From contig JANXVU010000060.1 in NCBI GenBank assembly GCA_025351485.1, positions 1 to 47,787 on the forward strand: a stretch of DNA of 47,787 bases. Reading direction: 5' to 3'. The first letter of the stretch is position 1; each line of letters opens with the position of its first letter. The position numbers and the translations under genes are program-made. A model generated the notes under the pieces. That model saw nothing but the letters and a program-made list of their open reading frames with translations. It did not search any database and was not told the DNA's origin. This DNA is from Candidatus Eiseniibacteriota bacterium. GTDB taxonomy: Bacteria > Eisenbacteria > RBG-16-71-46 > JACRLI01. Positions 1 through 9,512 of the stretch are shown in pieces.

Positions 1-217
1 CCGATCCTCTTGAAGCGCCAACCCGTTGGGCTGCAATGGAAAGCGCAGCTGGGGTTGGGACAATGCGGTGGCAGGTGTGTTCTCATGCAGACTAACTACT
101 GCATGAACCATGCGAGACACATTCTTCGAAGCACAACCAAAAAATAACGAACCCCGCGCCATCCCCGCGCCGTATTCTGGTGAGCCAGTCTTTGGAATCC
201 GCCAACAAGGAGCTTTC
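1..217. other. Upstream flank, no gene recognised
   Basis: I see no convincing gene or promoter here. Reading frames run through it, but the only recognisable protein homology begins at the GTG at 218, which has a Shine-Dalgarno sequence (AAGGAG, 207-212). The window edge may cut off an upstream gene or the promoter of the ABC exporter. Confidence 0.4.
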
Positions 218-1102
218 GTGAAACTTTCGATCCAGGATGCCGGCAAGCGCTACAAGGGCAACGTCTGGGGCCTTCGCCATTTCACGCTGGAACTGGGCCC
301 GGGAGTTCTGGGTCTCCTGGGGCCCAACGGGGCTGGCAAGTCCACCCTGATGAAGGTCCTCGCCACCATCACCAAACCCACCGAGGGCACGGTGGAATGG
401 AACGGCCACGACCTGGTGGGTGAGCCCGATGCGCTGCGCCAGAAGCTGGGCTACCTGCCCCAGGACTTCGGCGTGTACCCGAACCTGTCCGCGCAGGAGT
501 TCCTGGAATACATGGCCGCGGTGAAGGGGCTCGATCCCAGGGCGGCCCGGCAGCGGATCGAGGAGCTGCTGGTGCTGACCAACCTCACCGAGGTCCGCAA
601 GCGCGCGCTGGGCGGCTACTCCGGCGGTATGAAGCAGCGCGTGGGGATCGCGCAGGCGCTGCTTAACGATCCCCGCCTGCTGATCGTGGACGAGCCCACC
701 TCGGGCCTGGATCCCGAGGAGCGGGTGCGCTTCCGCAATCTGCTCTCCGACCTTTCGGGCGAGCGCATCGTGATCCTGTCCACGCACATCGTGTCCGACG
801 TGGAGGCGGTGGCCACGGGGATCGCGATCATCCGCAAGGGCGAGCTTCTGAAGCACGGGGCGCCGGAAGATCTCCTTCGCTCGGTGGAGGGCAGGGTGTG
901 GGAGTGGGTGGTGCCCAGCGCGAGCCTGCCGGACCTCAAACAACAGTTCCTGCTCAGCGGAACCGCCCGCCGCTCCGACGGGGTGCATGCCCGGCTGGTT
1001 TCCGAAAAGCAGCCGGGCCCGGGCGCCGCTCCGGCGGATCCCACGCTGGAGGACGCGTACCTTTACTGGATCTCCAGCGCGCCCGCCGCGGCCCACGCAT
1101 GA
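218..1102 (+). CDS. ABC transporter ATP-binding protein (CcmA/NatA class)
   Basis: This 294-residue protein is the cytoplasmic nucleotide-binding subunit of an ABC-2 type exporter and hydrolyses ATP to drive the permease encoded next. Visible motifs are Walker A GPNGAGKST near residue 37, a Q-loop in LPQDFG, the signature YSGGMKQR and Walker B LLIVDEPTSGLD, followed by an H-loop in LSTHIV. About 80 C-terminal residues lie beyond the ATPase core, as in exporters of this class. I chose GTG 218 because AAGGAG lies 5 nt upstream and the family homology starts there; an in-frame ATG at 110 would add 36 unrelated residues. Its TGA overlaps the permease ATG (ATGA), so the two are translationally coupled. 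The substrate is unknown. Confidence 0.9.
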   Translation: MKLSIQDAGKRYKGNVWGLRHFTLELGPGVLGLLGPNGAGKSTLMKVLATITKPTEGTVEWNGHDLVGEPDALRQKLGYLPQDFGVYPNLSAQEFLEYMAAVKGLDPRAARQRIEELLVLTNLTEVRKRALGGYSGGMKQRVGIAQALLNDPRLLIVDEPTSGLDPEERVRFRNLLSDLSGERIVILSTHIVSDVEAVATGIAIIRKGELLKHGAPEDLLRSVEGRVWEWVVPSASLPDLKQQFLLSGTARRSDGVHARLVSEKQPGPGAAPADPTLEDAYLYWISSAPAAAHA

Positions 1103-2664
1103 GCGCGAGCCACGCCCTGTATCAGATGATGCGCGCCGACTTCCTGGAGCGGGTGCGCCGGCGCAGCTTCCTGATGGTGCTCGCGTGCGCCGTGTGGCTG
1201 GCGGTGGAGGTGCAGCGCGGGCACGTCATACTGCAGGTGGACGGCTACCGCGGCGTCAACAACTCCGCCTGGCTGGGTTCGATGATGAGCCTGGTCACCA
1301 CCACTTTTCTGTCGCTGTTCGGCTTCTACATCGTCAAGAACACCGTGGCGCGCGACATCCAGACCGGCGTGGGGCAGGTGCTGGCCACCACCCGCATGAC
1401 CCGGCTCCAGTACGCCTTTGGAAAGGTGTTGAGCAACCTCGCCGTGCTGATGTCGATCGTGATGGTGCTGGTCCTGGCTGCGCTGCTGATGCGCTTCACG
1501 GGCGGCGTGGGCGACTCGCCGCAGCTCGCGGAACTGCTGGTTCCGTTCGTTCTCATCGCCCTGCCCGCCATGGCGCTGGTGGCGGCGGCCGCGCTGGTGT
1601 TCGAGTTGATCCCATGGCTCCGCGGCGGATTGGGGAATGCGCTCTACTTCTGGGCATGGACCGGTCTCCTGGCCATCTTCGTGATCGGAAAGCGCGATGA
1701 CCCGCTCGGGTTCACGATGCACATGAACAGCATCGAAGCCTCGCTCCGCGCGCAGGGACTACCGATGATGCACAACAGCAGCCTGTCCATCGGGGGCGGC
1801 AGCGAGCCGAAGATCTTCCACTGGGAGGGCATTCGCTGGACCGGTGAAATCTTGCTGGCGCGCCTCTCGTGGCTGCTGGCGGCCCTGGGCCTGACTGCCG
1901 CCGGATCGTTCATCTTCGACCGGTTCGATCCTGACCGCGGGATGCTTCCAAAGTTGCTGGCGCCACAGGAACGGGCGGAGGAGCCCGGCCCCGCGGCGCA
2001 GGCCCAGGTGTCCACCGCGCCGATACGCCACCTGACCCCGCTCGCGAGAACCGCGGTCCGCAACCGGTTCGACGCCCTGCTCGGAGCCGAGCTCAAGCTG
2101 ATGCTCCGGGGCGTCAATATCTGGTGGGGGCTGGTGCTCATCGGCATGCTCGTGGCGAGCTTCCTGATCCCCATCGCGAAGGCGCACGGACCGCTGCTGG
2201 CGGGCCTGTGGATCTGGCCGCTGCTGGTGTGGTCCCAGATGGGAGCGCGCGAGAGCTTCCACCGCACCGACCAGATGGTGTTCTCCGGCGCGTTCCCGCT
2301 GTTCCGGCAACTGCCCGCCACCTGGCTGGCCGGGTTCCTGCTGGCGCTGCTCGCCGCGAGCGGCGTCCTGGTCCGGCTGGCTCTTGCCGGGAGCATGCCC
2401 GAGCTGGGCGCGGTCCTGGTCGGGGCGCTGTTCATTCCCTCGCTCGCAGTCGCGCTGGGAGCGTGGAGCTCCTCGCCGCGCCTGTTCGAGATCCTCTACC
2501 TGCTGGTTTGGTACGCCGGCCCGCTGAACCGCATCCCCAGCCTGGATTTTTCCGGCCAGACCGAAGAGGCGCTGCACTCCGGCGCGCCGCTGCTCTTCCT
2601 GGGGCTCTCGGCCGGGCTGCTGGTGGCGGCGTTCGTCGGCCGGAGCCGGCGCATCCAGTGCTGA
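1099..2664 (+). CDS. ABC-2 type exporter permease
   Basis: This 521-residue integral membrane protein is the partner of the preceding ATPase. It shows an N-terminal cytoplasmic stretch, a first hydrophobic segment around FLMVLACAVWLAVEV, then TM groups around residues 60-80, 105-185, 245-265 and, after a soluble middle, at least six more segments in the C-terminal half. Length and arrangement fit ABC-2 permeases with two membrane blocks. The ATG is fixed by the ATGA overlap with the ATPase stop. A 14-bp hairpin terminator follows 58 nt downstream. No sequence feature gives the substrate; lipids, drugs and copper-type NosFY-like systems all remain possible. Confidence 0.8.
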   Translation: MSASHALYQMMRADFLERVRRRSFLMVLACAVWLAVEVQRGHVILQVDGYRGVNNSAWLGSMMSLVTTTFLSLFGFYIVKNTVARDIQTGVGQVLATTRMTRLQYAFGKVLSNLAVLMSIVMVLVLAALLMRFTGGVGDSPQLAELLVPFVLIALPAMALVAAAALVFELIPWLRGGLGNALYFWAWTGLLAIFVIGKRDDPLGFTMHMNSIEASLRAQGLPMMHNSSLSIGGGSEPKIFHWEGIRWTGEILLARLSWLLAALGLTAAGSFIFDRFDPDRGMLPKLLAPQERAEEPGPAAQAQVSTAPIRHLTPLARTAVRNRFDALLGAELKLMLRGVNIWWGLVLIGMLVASFLIPIAKAHGPLLAGLWIWPLLVWSQMGARESFHRTDQMVFSGAFPLFRQLPATWLAGFLLALLAASGVLVRLALAGSMPELGAVLVGALFIPSLAVALGAWSSSPRLFEILYLLVWYAGPLNRIPSLDFSGQTEEALHSGAPLLFLGLSAGLLVAAFVGRSRRIQC

Positions 2665-2721
2665 GCCGCTCCCGGGGGAGTGGTAGGTCCGGTTCCCGGC
2701 ACGGCCCAGCAGGCAGGAAAA

Positions 2722-2753
2722 GAAATCCCCTCCGGTTTCCCGGAGGGGATTTC
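2722..2753. terminator. Bidirectional hairpin between convergent genes
   Basis: A perfect 14-bp stem (2722-2735 with 2740-2753) closes a TTTC loop, with A-rich sequence on the left and T-rich sequence on the right. It lies between the end of the permease (+) and the end of dnaK (-) and should serve both. Confidence 0.8.
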
Positions 2754-2826
2754 GCTTGAAGGCCGGCCATTCGGCCGTTCCGATTGTATTCAGGCTCCGA
2801 CCGGCCGCCACGGAGTCCGCGAAAAA

Positions 2827-4746
<1,920 letters not shown>

Positions 4747-4851
4747 GGCCTGAATTCCTTTCGAAGAGTTGCGTCACTCTATATGGGAAGAGGGACGACC
4801 CCGAGGGCCGCCCCTGCATCCCAAATCCTGCCCCACGGGGCGTCTTGAAAA

Positions 4852-5292
4852 CTAGTTGAGGCGGATTTCGATCTGGTGCTCGCGGACCTCGTCGGCCTTG
4901 GGCACGCTCACCGTGAGCACGCCGTCCTTGAGCGTCGCGGACACCTGTTCGCCGTTCACCTTGTTCGTGAGCTTCAGCATGCGCTCGAAGCGACCGAAGC
5001 TGCGCTCGGTGCGGTGGAAGCGGGCATCCTTCACTTCGCGCTCCACCTTCTTCTCGCCCCGGATCACCAGGGTGTTGTCCACCACCGAGACCTTCACATC
5101 CGCCTGGCTGAGGCCGGGCAGTTCCGCTGTCACGGTGTAGGCATCCTTGGTCTCGTGCACGTCGAGGGCCGGCATGAACCCGTGCGGTTCGACTGCGTTT
5201 TCGACCACCGGAAGGAACCCGCGGAACATACTGGTGAACTCGTCCTCGAACGGGGTCTGCAACAGCGGGCGACTCCAACGGACCAGTGACAT
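4852..5292 (-). CDS. Small heat shock protein, Hsp20/alpha-crystallin
   Basis: A 146-residue ATP-independent holdase that keeps unfolding proteins soluble for refolding by DnaK. The alpha-crystallin domain spans about 42-140: it opens at PALDVHETKDAYTVTAELPG and contains the family hallmark GVLTVSVPK. The C-terminal IEIRL supplies the I-x-I oligomerisation motif. The ATG is well supported by an AGGAGG ribosome site 7 nt upstream. A consensus sigma-54 promoter lies about 90-110 bp upstream of the start, and two direct repeats farther upstream could bind an activator. A 12-bp palindrome (GGATTCGAATCC, 5323-5334) sits in the predicted leader. Adjacent dnaK suggests one protein-quality-control unit. 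Confidence 0.95.
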   Translation of the reverse strand: MSLVRWSRPLLQTPFEDEFTSMFRGFLPVVENAVEPHGFMPALDVHETKDAYTVTAELPGLSQADVKVSVVDNTLVIRGEKKVEREVKDARFHRTERSFGRFERMLKLTNKVNGEQVSATLKDGVLTVSVPKADEVREHQIEIRLN

Positions 5293-5322
5293 ATCTCCAC
5301 CTCCTGCTTTGAATTTTGTTTG

Positions 5323-5334
5323 GGATTCGAATCC
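5323..5334. promoter_or_regulatory. Palindrome in hsp20 leader
   Basis: GGATTCGAATCC is a perfect 12-bp palindrome 31 bp upstream of the hsp20 start codon and downstream of the predicted sigma-54 start site. It could be an operator or an RNA element. It resembles a tRNA T-loop by chance only; no other tRNA arm is present. Confidence 0.3.
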
Positions 5335-5383
5335 TGGGGCCTGGTTCCCGGGTCATTCCGGCCCCGTCATCGCCCTCCTATAC

Positions 5384-5399
5384 GGCAAGGCGTGTGCCA
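5384..5399 (-). promoter_or_regulatory. Sigma-54 promoter of hsp20
   Basis: On the minus strand the sequence reads TGGCACACGCCTTGCC. This matches the sigma-54 consensus TGGCAC-N5-TTGC with the invariant GG (-24) and GC (-12) separated by exactly 10 nt. The start site would be near 5373, giving a leader of about 80 nt. A weaker sigma-70 reading (TTGAAT-N16-TATAGG) overlaps it at 5377-5404. Confidence 0.7.
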
Positions 5400-5494
5400 T
5401 TCAAAGGGTCTGGCCGATTTAATGGCGTAAGTGGCTGTGTTGAAGCAAGATGGCCGCTGGGGTTCGCATGAAATCTCATGTCACCCTGTGAAGG

Positions 5495-5528
5495 ACGTTT
5501 CAAAACAATACGCTGGCACGTTTCAAAA
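5495..5528. repeat. Two direct repeats upstream of hsp20 sigma-54 promoter
   Basis: ACGTTTCAAAA occurs at 5495-5505 and 5518-5528, 23 bp apart (about two helical turns) and on the same face. The repeats lie about 120-155 bp upstream of the predicted hsp20 start site, a typical distance for enhancer sites of sigma-54 activators. They are also 5' of the DUF2203 gene on the other strand. Binding is inferred only. Confidence 0.4.
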
Positions 5529-5625
5529 GGAAACAGTCCTTTCGGGCATCGGCCGGAGGCCTCCATCCGCCTGAAAGGACGGGCGGTCCCGGGCGGAGCG
5601 GCGGTTCAAATCCTCGGGCCTCTGC

Positions 5626-5631
5626 TAGAAT
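5626..5631 (+). promoter_or_regulatory. Candidate -10 box for DUF2203 gene
   Basis: TAGAAT matches the vegetative -10 hexamer at five of six positions, but no good -35 is visible. The start site would be near 5638, about 40 nt before the chosen ATG. Confidence 0.35.
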
Positions 5632-5678
5632 CCAAAGGTGAAGCAGGATGTCCCGGCGCATCCCATGCGCCCGCGGAC

Positions 5679-6110
5679 ATGCCAGAAGGGGTCGGTGAGG
5701 ATTTGGAACACAGAATCTTCAGTATCGAAGAAGCCAACGAGGCCATTCCGCTGCTCGAGGAGATCTTCAGCCGCGTGGACCGGCAGCGGGAAGCCATCCG
5801 AAATCTGCAGACGCAGATCTCGGTGTTGCGCCTGATGTGGGGAGATAAGATCCGGGACCCGCACAGCCCGGACCACGAGGAATTTCTGTCCCGCACCCGG
5901 GAGCACCAGGCCGCGGTGGAGGAGCTCAAGGAGCTCGTCCGCGAAATCCAGGAGTCCGGGTGCCAGCCCAAGGACCTGGAGCACGGCCTGGTGGACTTCT
6001 ACTCGCGCCGCAACGGACGGATCGTCTTCCTGTGCTGGCGGCGCGGCGAAAAGCAGATCTCATTCTGGCACGAGTTGCACACCGGCTTCAGCGGACGCGT
6101 GCCGCTCTAG
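5679..6110 (+). CDS. DUF2203 family protein
   Basis: A 143-residue soluble protein of unknown function. It matches the DUF2203 pattern: an N-terminal helix starting FSIEEANEAIPLLEEIF, a central helical region, and the conserved C-terminal block GLVDFYSRRNGRIVFLCW followed by WHELHTGFSGRVPL. The conserved WHEL, Cys and Asp residues could suggest metal or ligand binding, but no activity is established. The start is uncertain. ATG 5679 has no clear ribosome site; TTG 5703 sits just after GGTGAGG and is an alternative. Both keep the whole family domain. The gene stands alone and is followed by a rho-independent terminator. Confidence 0.8.
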   Translation: MPEGVGEDLEHRIFSIEEANEAIPLLEEIFSRVDRQREAIRNLQTQISVLRLMWGDKIRDPHSPDHEEFLSRTREHQAAVEELKELVREIQESGCQPKDLEHGLVDFYSRRNGRIVFLCWRRGEKQISFWHELHTGFSGRVPL

Positions 6111-6135
6111 GCACGGCTCCCTGCCTGAAATGAAA

Positions 6136-6171
6136 AGGCCCGGCAGGAATCCCGCCGGGCCTGTTTCTTTT
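6136..6171 (+). terminator. Rho-independent terminator after DUF2203 gene
   Basis: AGGCCCGGC (6136-6144) pairs with GCCGGGCCT (6154-6162) and is followed by GTTTCTTTT. It also lies at the 3' end of the convergent kinase-like gene. Confidence 0.8.
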
Positions 6172-6188
6172 GGTGGAGCCCGGTGGCG

Positions 6189-6920
6189 TCAGGCCGCCCG
6201 GCGCGCCGTGACATCGGGGAGCGTGAGCTTCCAGAGCATCTCACCGCCCTCGAGCGACACTTCGACCCTTCCGCCGCCCTGGGCAAAATTGTCGATGGAG
6301 ATCCGGAGCGGCGCTGCGATTCCGCGCACCAGGTCCGGCGGACTGGACGCCGCGTCGAAGTCCACCAGTCGGCGGCACTCGCCTTCCCCGATTCCGCGGC
6401 TGCCCATGCGAACCACGGCCCGGCTCCCCAGGGCGTCCTGCTCCAGGGCCAGGACCACCTCGTCTCCGGCCACCGGCGCGCGCACGGCGATCTCGCCGAT
6501 CCACGCCATCAAACTGAACAGCAGTTCGGTCGAACCATGCGCCTTGCCCCCCTCGGCGGGCGCCTGCACCCGGACACTCATCCCGCGAAGCGCCAGGGCC
6601 AGTCGAATTTCGTCCGCGGCCCGGCGCAGAGTCGCCGCGGGATCGAATTCGTCCATGGCTTCGTAGTCCTCCGCGGAGGGGGAAAGGCTTTCCAGGTCAT
6701 CCAGCATGCGGGCCAGGCGGCGCGCCTGTTCGGAGATCCCCTGCGCGAAGCGCTGGCGCTGGTCCTCCGGTATCGACGATCCGCACAAGAGTTCGGCGTA
6801 GGCGGCGATGGAAGTCAGTGGAACGCGGACGTCGTGGCAGTAGAGGTGGAGCAAAGCGTCCGTGAGGCGTGGCATGACCGGACTTTCCGTGGTTTTCGAA
6901 GGCACGCTCTCGGAGCTCAT
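6189..6920 (-). CDS. Histidine-kinase-like protein with degenerate ATPase domain
   Basis: A 243-residue soluble protein. Residues about 20-85 resemble a HisKA dimerisation domain with an H-box, CHDVRVPLTSIAAYAELL, whose His would be residue 29. The C-terminal part has the length and strand pattern of a GHKL ATPase, but the N-box and the DxGxG (G1) motif are not recognisable; the nearest trace is GSRGIGEGE. It may therefore be a phosphotransfer or scaffold protein, not an active kinase, similar in idea to ChpT or Spo0B phosphotransferases. The ATG is fixed by an ATGA overlap with the stop of the preceding gene. No sensor domain or membrane segment is present. Confidence 0.6.
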   Translation of the reverse strand: MSSESVPSKTTESPVMPRLTDALLHLYCHDVRVPLTSIAAYAELLCGSSIPEDQRQRFAQGISEQARRLARMLDDLESLSPSAEDYEAMDEFDPAATLRRAADEIRLALALRGMSVRVQAPAEGGKAHGSTELLFSLMAWIGEIAVRAPVAGDEVVLALEQDALGSRAVVRMGSRGIGEGECRRLVDFDAASSPPDLVRGIAAPLRISIDNFAQGGGRVEVSLEGGEMLWKLTLPDVTARRAA

Positions 6921-7372
6921 CGGGCGGCCCGGGCCCTGGGCGGTGGAGTGTTCGCGAGGGACCGGCAGCGCGCCGCCTCCCGCGGCAGCAGCCGGAGCAC
7001 CAGCGACAACTGGTTGCCGAAACGGGTGCCGCAGATGTAGCGCAGTTCGTCCACGCACCGGTGCATCGACTCCAGCCGCTGGTCCAGCGGGATCTGGTCG
7101 AACAGGGAGTCCAGCCGGTTGCCGGTGTGATGCAGGCTCACGGTGATCGAGGCATCGTCCCAGGAGACTTCCATTTCAAGCACGCCCCGCTGTCCCCGGG
7201 TCTGGCAGCACTCCACGATCGCCAGGTAGCCTTCCCGGCAGGCGAACTGCAGCGACTCGCGGCGTCGGGCCAGCAGGCCGGCGCGGCGGGCGCCCTCGTC
7301 CACCACCGACATGCACTTGGCCAGTTCGTCCAGGCTTCCACGCACGTGAAGCTTTCGAGTATTGCGGGTCAT
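6917..7372 (-). CDS. RsbW-like (GHKL) protein, degenerate
   Basis: A 151-residue soluble protein. Its pattern follows anti-sigma / serine kinase proteins of the RsbW type: an N-terminal strand-helix, then LQFACREGYLAIVECC where the N-box would be, and ITVSLHHTGNRLDSL where the DxGxGF motif would be. The key Asn and Asp are missing, so ATP binding is doubtful. A GAGG ribosome site lies upstream of the ATG. It is the first gene of a coupled pair with the kinase-like gene and is divergent from the MFS permease. It is probably a partner-switching or binding protein; the target is unknown. Confidence 0.5.
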   Translation of the reverse strand: MTRNTRKLHVRGSLDELAKCMSVVDEGARRAGLLARRRESLQFACREGYLAIVECCQTRGQRGVLEMEVSWDDASITVSLHHTGNRLDSLFDQIPLDQRLESMHRCVDELRYICGTRFGNQLSLVLRLLPREAARCRSLANTPPPRARAAR

Positions 7373-7432
7373 GGGGTATCCTCGTCGGGTTGGACGCCGT
7401 TTTGTTCAATTTCGACCCCGCGACAAGGCTCC

Positions 7433-8761
7433 TTGAGCCGGAAAGGCCCCGCGGCCCTCTCCTTGCGCCATCCTGCCCGACTGCCCCGGGACCCGGCGGG
7501 CTCCGGTTTCCCCAAAGTGCTCCAACTGGCCGCATTCACCGCCGGCGTGGCGGATACGCTCATGACCGTGTATTTGCCGCTGCATCTGCACCGGGATCTC
7601 CACGAAAAGCATCTGTTCGTCATTGGATTGATGATCGCGTTGCCCCAACTGGGGGTGCTGGCCGCGAGCAATTTGTGGGGCGCTGCGGGGGACCGCTGGC
7701 GGCGGCTCAAGCCGCTGGTCCTGATCGGGCTTGCGGGATACGCCGCGATGATGGTGGCGCTGGCGCTGTCTCGCGAGTCCAGCCGGGCGCTGGCGGTGGC
7801 GTTCCTGGGGGCGCTGTTCTACTCCGCCTACAAACCGGGCGCGCTGGCCTACGTCACGCTGCGAGAGCCCGAGCGCAAGGGTCACGCGCTCGGCTGGCTC
7901 ATGCGGATGCAGAGCCTGGGTTGGTTTCTCGGGAACCTGGCGTGCGGGGCGCTGCTGGTCCGGTACGGCCCGGGCGGGATGGCGCTTTCACTGTACATGA
8001 CGGCCGGGGTGGCGCTGGTGGCGCTGGTGATGATCGCGATCGGCATGCCCGAGATCGGGCGCCACGAGTTCGAAGCCCGGCTCTCCGGGGGGCCGGCCCC
8101 TGGATTCCTGGAGGACCTGGCGCAGATCTACCGCACCCCGGCGCTGTTCTGGCTGGCGGTGGTGTGGTTCCTGTGCACCGCGGGCCGCTGGCTGTTCTAC
8201 AACTTTCTTCCGATCCTGCTCACCGACTTCTTCCGTGGCCCGGTGACCTGGGTGAGCGCGGCCTCCGCGTGGTCGGCCTTCGGGGGCATTCTGCTTTTCG
8301 GCATGGCCGGCGGGTGGGTGGACCGCTGGGGACCGGGGGTGGTGCTGCGTGCGGCCGTGGCGGCCTACCTGGTGTATTTCGCGATCAACGTGGTGCTGAC
8401 CTACCTCTACGGCCGCGGTCCCTCTCCGGTCTATGGGTTGCTGGTGGCGGCGCTGTTCGTGATCCCGATCTATCCGGCGTTCGTGGTGGCGGGGAACGCC
8501 TGGGTTGCTTCGGTGCTTCATCGCAGCCAGCGCTCGGGCGGCCTGGGAGCCATCGGAGGGGTGGAGGCGGCAGGAGCCATGGGCGGCGCCCTGCTCGGAG
8601 GAGTGCTCGGGGACCGGATGGGGCTGCGGGTTGCGCCCGCGGCGTCGACGGCCCTGGCCCTGGCCGCGACCGTGGTGGCGTTTGCCGCGCTGCGCCTGCC
8701 GGGGTCGGGGACCCAGGGGAGGCAACCGGGCACCAGGGCAAACCTGCCCGGCGTGGAGTAA
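7433..8761 (+). CDS. MFS family permease
   Basis: A roughly 442-residue inner-membrane transporter with about 12 hydrophobic segments. The loop between TM2 and TM3 carries GAAGDRWRRLKPL, a form of the MFS G-x-x-x-D-R-x-G-R-R motif, and the second half repeats a related loop, GGWVDRWGPGVVLR. This supports proton-coupled transport, probably efflux, but the substrate is not identifiable. The start is uncertain: TTG 7433 follows AAGG, and GTG near 7517 is also possible. A standard ATG is absent in this stretch. The gene is divergent from the RsbW-like gene with about 60 bp between them. Confidence 0.8.
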   Translation: MSRKGPAALSLRHPARLPRDPAGSGFPKVLQLAAFTAGVADTLMTVYLPLHLHRDLHEKHLFVIGLMIALPQLGVLAASNLWGAAGDRWRRLKPLVLIGLAGYAAMMVALALSRESSRALAVAFLGALFYSAYKPGALAYVTLREPERKGHALGWLMRMQSLGWFLGNLACGALLVRYGPGGMALSLYMTAGVALVALVMIAIGMPEIGRHEFEARLSGGPAPGFLEDLAQIYRTPALFWLAVVWFLCTAGRWLFYNFLPILLTDFFRGPVTWVSAASAWSAFGGILLFGMAGGWVDRWGPGVVLRAAVAAYLVYFAINVVLTYLYGRGPSPVYGLLVAALFVIPIYPAFVVAGNAWVASVLHRSQRSGGLGAIGGVEAAGAMGGALLGGVLGDRMGLRVAPAASTALALAATVVAFAALRLPGSGTQGRQPGTRANLPGVE

Positions 8762-8809
8762 TTGGGCCGGACTCAGGGGGACCAGGCGGAGTCTTCAACC
8801 ACGGACACC

Positions 8810-8839
8810 TTGACTCTGCCTGCCCAGAAGTGCTAATAT
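8810..8839 (+). promoter_or_regulatory. Promoter in AT-rich island
   Basis: TTGACT (8810-8815) and TAATAT (8834-8839) are separated by 18 bp, within an AT-rich stretch (8830-8855) that stands out in this GC-rich DNA. It would drive the gene at 8912 with a leader of about 65 nt. Confidence 0.5.
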
Positions 8840-8911
8840 TATTTACTAATATATCGACGCTACGTCCTGCCCAGAGCCCATGGAGAACAAACCCGGAGGG
8901 ATAGACCCATA

Positions 8912-9418
8912 GTGCGCTTCCATGCCCCCCGCGTACTCTCAGGCTCGCTGACGCTTTTACTGCTGGCCGTGTTGTGCCCGGCCGCCCGCCCCCATGTCCT
9001 GTACCCGCTCCCGAGCTTCGATGAACGCCCGGCTGCCGCCGCCGCCCGGGACTCCACACTCCAGATCCTGACCGCGGAGGACTTTCGCCGCGGCCTCCTG
9101 GAAGTCCACGAACTGTCCGCCGGCCAGATCTCGTTCGCCGAGGTCTGGAATCTGCCCCACCAGCTCTCCGATGATCCGGAAAGCCTGGACGCGGTGCAGG
9201 ACCAGGATTTCCTGATTTGCTTCGTGGCTGGATTCTTCGGGCAGAAGCCGCTGGAGGGGGAGAGCCCGGCGGCCTGGGTTTCGCCCCCGGAGGAAGACTT
9301 TGTCTCGCCTCCCCCGGCTGGGCACGATTTCGCGCCGCGCCGGACAAACATCCTGAGCTTTGTTGCGGTGGGCGCGGCCGCCCTGGGCGCCGGCACGCTG
9401 TTGCGGCGCAGGACCTGA
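8912..9418 (+). CDS. Secreted or membrane-anchored protein of unknown function
   Basis: I do not recognise a family. The 168-residue product has an N-terminal signal segment (GSLTLLLLAVLCPAARP) and a soluble middle rich in acidic residues. A C-terminal hydrophobic stretch, ILSFVAVGAAALGAGTLL, is followed by RRRT. That tripartite end (hydrophobic segment plus Arg cluster) resembles C-terminal sorting tails such as PEP-CTERM or GlyGly-CTERM, but the specific motif residues are absent. The GTG start follows GGAGGG at a long spacing of 11 nt. It has its own promoter and a strong terminator, so it is a single-gene unit. Confidence 0.6.
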   Translation: MRFHAPRVLSGSLTLLLLAVLCPAARPHVLYPLPSFDERPAAAAARDSTLQILTAEDFRRGLLEVHELSAGQISFAEVWNLPHQLSDDPESLDAVQDQDFLICFVAGFFGQKPLEGESPAAWVSPPEEDFVSPPPAGHDFAPRRTNILSFVAVGAAALGAGTLLRRRT

Positions 9419-9458
9419 GATCACGGCGGCAGATCCAAGCCCCGCACTCGAACAAAGA

Positions 9459-9493
9459 AAAGAGCTCCCTGGGCCTAACCCGGGGAGCTCTTT
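9459..9493. terminator. Bidirectional terminator
   Basis: AAAGAGCTCCC (9459-9469) pairs with GGGAGCTCTTT (9483-9493) around a 13-nt loop. It lies between the convergent genes ending at 9418 and 9513 and has T-rich sequence on either strand. Confidence 0.8.
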
Positions 9494-9512
9494 CTGATTC
9501 GCCGGCGCCGGA

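Noticed and set aside
4747-5292. CIRCE (HrcA) operator upstream of hsp20 or dnaK
   Set aside because: No TTAGCACTC-N9-GAGTGCTAA-like inverted repeat in either gap.
5321-5335. GATTCGAATCC resembling a tRNA T-loop
   Set aside because: No acceptor, D or anticodon arm and no CCA end around it; it is an isolated palindrome in the hsp20 leader.
5377-5404. Sigma-70 promoter TTGAAT-N16-TATAGG for hsp20
   Set aside because: Only 4/6 matches in each hexamer, whereas the overlapping sigma-54 sequence is essentially consensus. It cannot be excluded as a second promoter.
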